Position numbers and translations under genes: made by a program. DNA of 14,497 nt, from the NCBI GenBank assembly GCA_011052165.1, contig DRJN01000176.1, positions 1 through 14,497 of the forward strand, given 5' to 3'. Numbering within the stretch: position 1 is the stretch's first letter; every line of letters starts with the position of its first letter. Below are positions 13,592-14,497 of this stretch, one piece after another. The notes beneath the pieces were generated by a model. That model worked only from the letters and a program-made list of their open reading frames with translations, was not told the DNA's origin and did no database searches. The DNA is from Gammaproteobacteria bacterium. GTDB lineage: Bacteria; Pseudomonadota; Gammaproteobacteria; UBA6429; Thiohalophilaceae.

Positions 13592-14497
13592 ATGAATTAT
13601 AAAACGATTGAATCCTGTATTGGCCATACACCGTTAGTTTGCCTGCAGCGTCTTCCCGGGCAAAAAAACGCGCCTCGGCGCAGCAATACGATCCTGGCCA
13701 AACTGGAGGGTAACAACCCTGCCGGTTCGGTTAAAGACAGACCGGCCTTAAGTATGATTTCTCATGCCGAGGCACGGGCTGAGATCAAGCCGGGTGATAG
13801 CCTGATCGAGGCCACCAGCGGCAATACCGGTATTGCGCTGGCCATGGCGGCTGCGATCAAGGGTTACCGTATGATTCTGATCATGCCGGCCAATATGAGC
13901 GTGGAACGGCGTGCTTCCATGCGCGCCTATGGTGCTGAATTGATTCTGGTGAGTGAAGAAGAGGGTATGGAGGGCGCGCGGGATCTGGCGGAGGACATGG
14001 CGCGTGAGGGCAAAGGCCGGCTGCTGGATCAGTTTTCCAACCCGGATAATCCGCTGGCGCATTATGACACCACCGGACCCGAAATCTGGGCCGACACCAA
14101 GGGTGAAATCACCCATTTTGTCAGCGCCATGGGCACCACCGGAACGATCATGGGTGTGTCCCGCTTTCTCAAGGAAAAAAATTCGGCCATTACCATCGTT
14201 GGCGTCGAGCCTGCTGATGGTGCGAAAATCCCGGGTATCCGGCGCTGGCCCCAGGAATACCTGCCTGAAATCTATGACGCCTCACGGGTGGACAAACGGA
14301 TGGAGGTCACCCAGGCTGAAGCGGAGCAGACTACCCGCGATCTAGCCGGTCAGGAGGGTATTTTTTGTGGCATTTCATCAGGGGGGGCGGTTGCCGCGGC
14401 GCTGCGGCTATCGCAGGAAGTCGAAAATGCAGTGATTGTCGCCATTATCTGTGATCGGGGTGATCGCTATCTTTCGACCGATGTATTTCCGGCTGAA
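13592..14497 (+). CDS. cysM: Cysteine synthase B, CysM (3' end cut by window edge)
   Basis: CysM is a PLP enzyme that makes cysteine from O-acetylserine and sulfide, and can also use thiosulfate to give S-sulfocysteine. I translated 302 uninterrupted codons up to the window edge. The PLP lysine is K48 in NNPAGSVKDR, the substrate loop TSGNTG is at 75-80, and the phosphate-binding MGTTGT follows around 180. IPGIRRWPQEYLP and AIICDRGDRYLSTDVF match CysM rather than CysK. E. coli CysM has 303 residues, and the present protein carries about six extra residues near 22-33, so only the last few residues are missing. ATG 13592 gives the correct N terminus (MNYKTIESCIGHTPLV) but lacks a Shine-Dalgarno. 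It is divergent from the Hpt gene. Confidence 0.95.
   Translation, partial: MNYKTIESCIGHTPLVCLQRLPGQKNAPRRSNTILAKLEGNNPAGSVKDRPALSMISHAEARAEIKPGDSLIEATSGNTGIALAMAAAIKGYRMILIMPANMSVERRASMRAYGAELILVSEEEGMEGARDLAEDMAREGKGRLLDQFSNPDNPLAHYDTTGPEIWADTKGEITHFVSAMGTTGTIMGVSRFLKEKNSAITIVGVEPADGAKIPGIRRWPQEYLPEIYDASRVDKRMEVTQAEAEQTTRDLAGQEGIFCGISSGGAVAAALRLSQEVENAVIVAIICDRGDRYLSTDVFPAE

Overview
The window looks like a chromosomal housekeeping segment from a gammaproteobacterium, roughly half G+C. The protein sequences closely match the Enterobacteria/Pseudomonas families I know. The gene order (nadB, divergent rpoE-rseA-rseB-rseC-mucD, lepA-lepB, rnc-era-recO-pdxJ-acpS, then cysM) is typical of that class. 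A DUF4845 gene between lepB and rnc and a small glutaredoxin between mucD and lepA suggest a non-enteric lineage (Chromatiales- or Thiotrichales-like). That placement is an inference from order and content, not from a search.

Layout: (1) 1-1609, minus strand: nadB, cut by the left edge only a few residues before its end. (2) 1610-1850: divergent AT-rich intergenic region. It carries a likely sigma-E autopromoter and a hairpin that would hide the rpoE Shine-Dalgarno. (3) 1851-6374: the envelope-stress operon: sigma-E, its membrane anti-sigma RseA, the periplasmic sensor RseB, the inner-membrane Cys-rich RseC, the MucD/DegP protease-chaperone, and a small thioredoxin-fold protein, closed by a clear terminator at 6431-6460. 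(4) 6484-12980: lepA, lepB, DUF4845, rnc, era, recO, pdxJ, acpS. Most junctions are 1-8 bp overlaps or very short gaps, so this reads as one translationally coupled operon. (5) 12981-13119: a palindromic repeat element (18-bp inverted arms around a GC-rich hairpin) whose right arm supplies the last two bases of the next gene's stop codon. (6) 13120-13482, minus strand: a free-standing histidine phosphotransfer (Hpt) protein with the HKLHG site of BarA/GacS-type kinases. (7) 13592-14497: cysM, cut by the right edge about where it should end.

Functionally, region 3 is a sense-and-respond module for misfolded envelope protein, while region 4 combines translation, protein export, RNA processing, DNA repair and cofactor synthesis. 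No gene-free stretch exceeds 300 bases. I see no tRNA, rRNA, CRISPR array, transposase gene or phage gene. The genes are mostly well known. The less ordinary points are the structured rpoE leader, the orphan Hpt gene near cysM with a sigma-E-like promoter, the palindromic element at its 3' end, and an 8-G tract in nadB.
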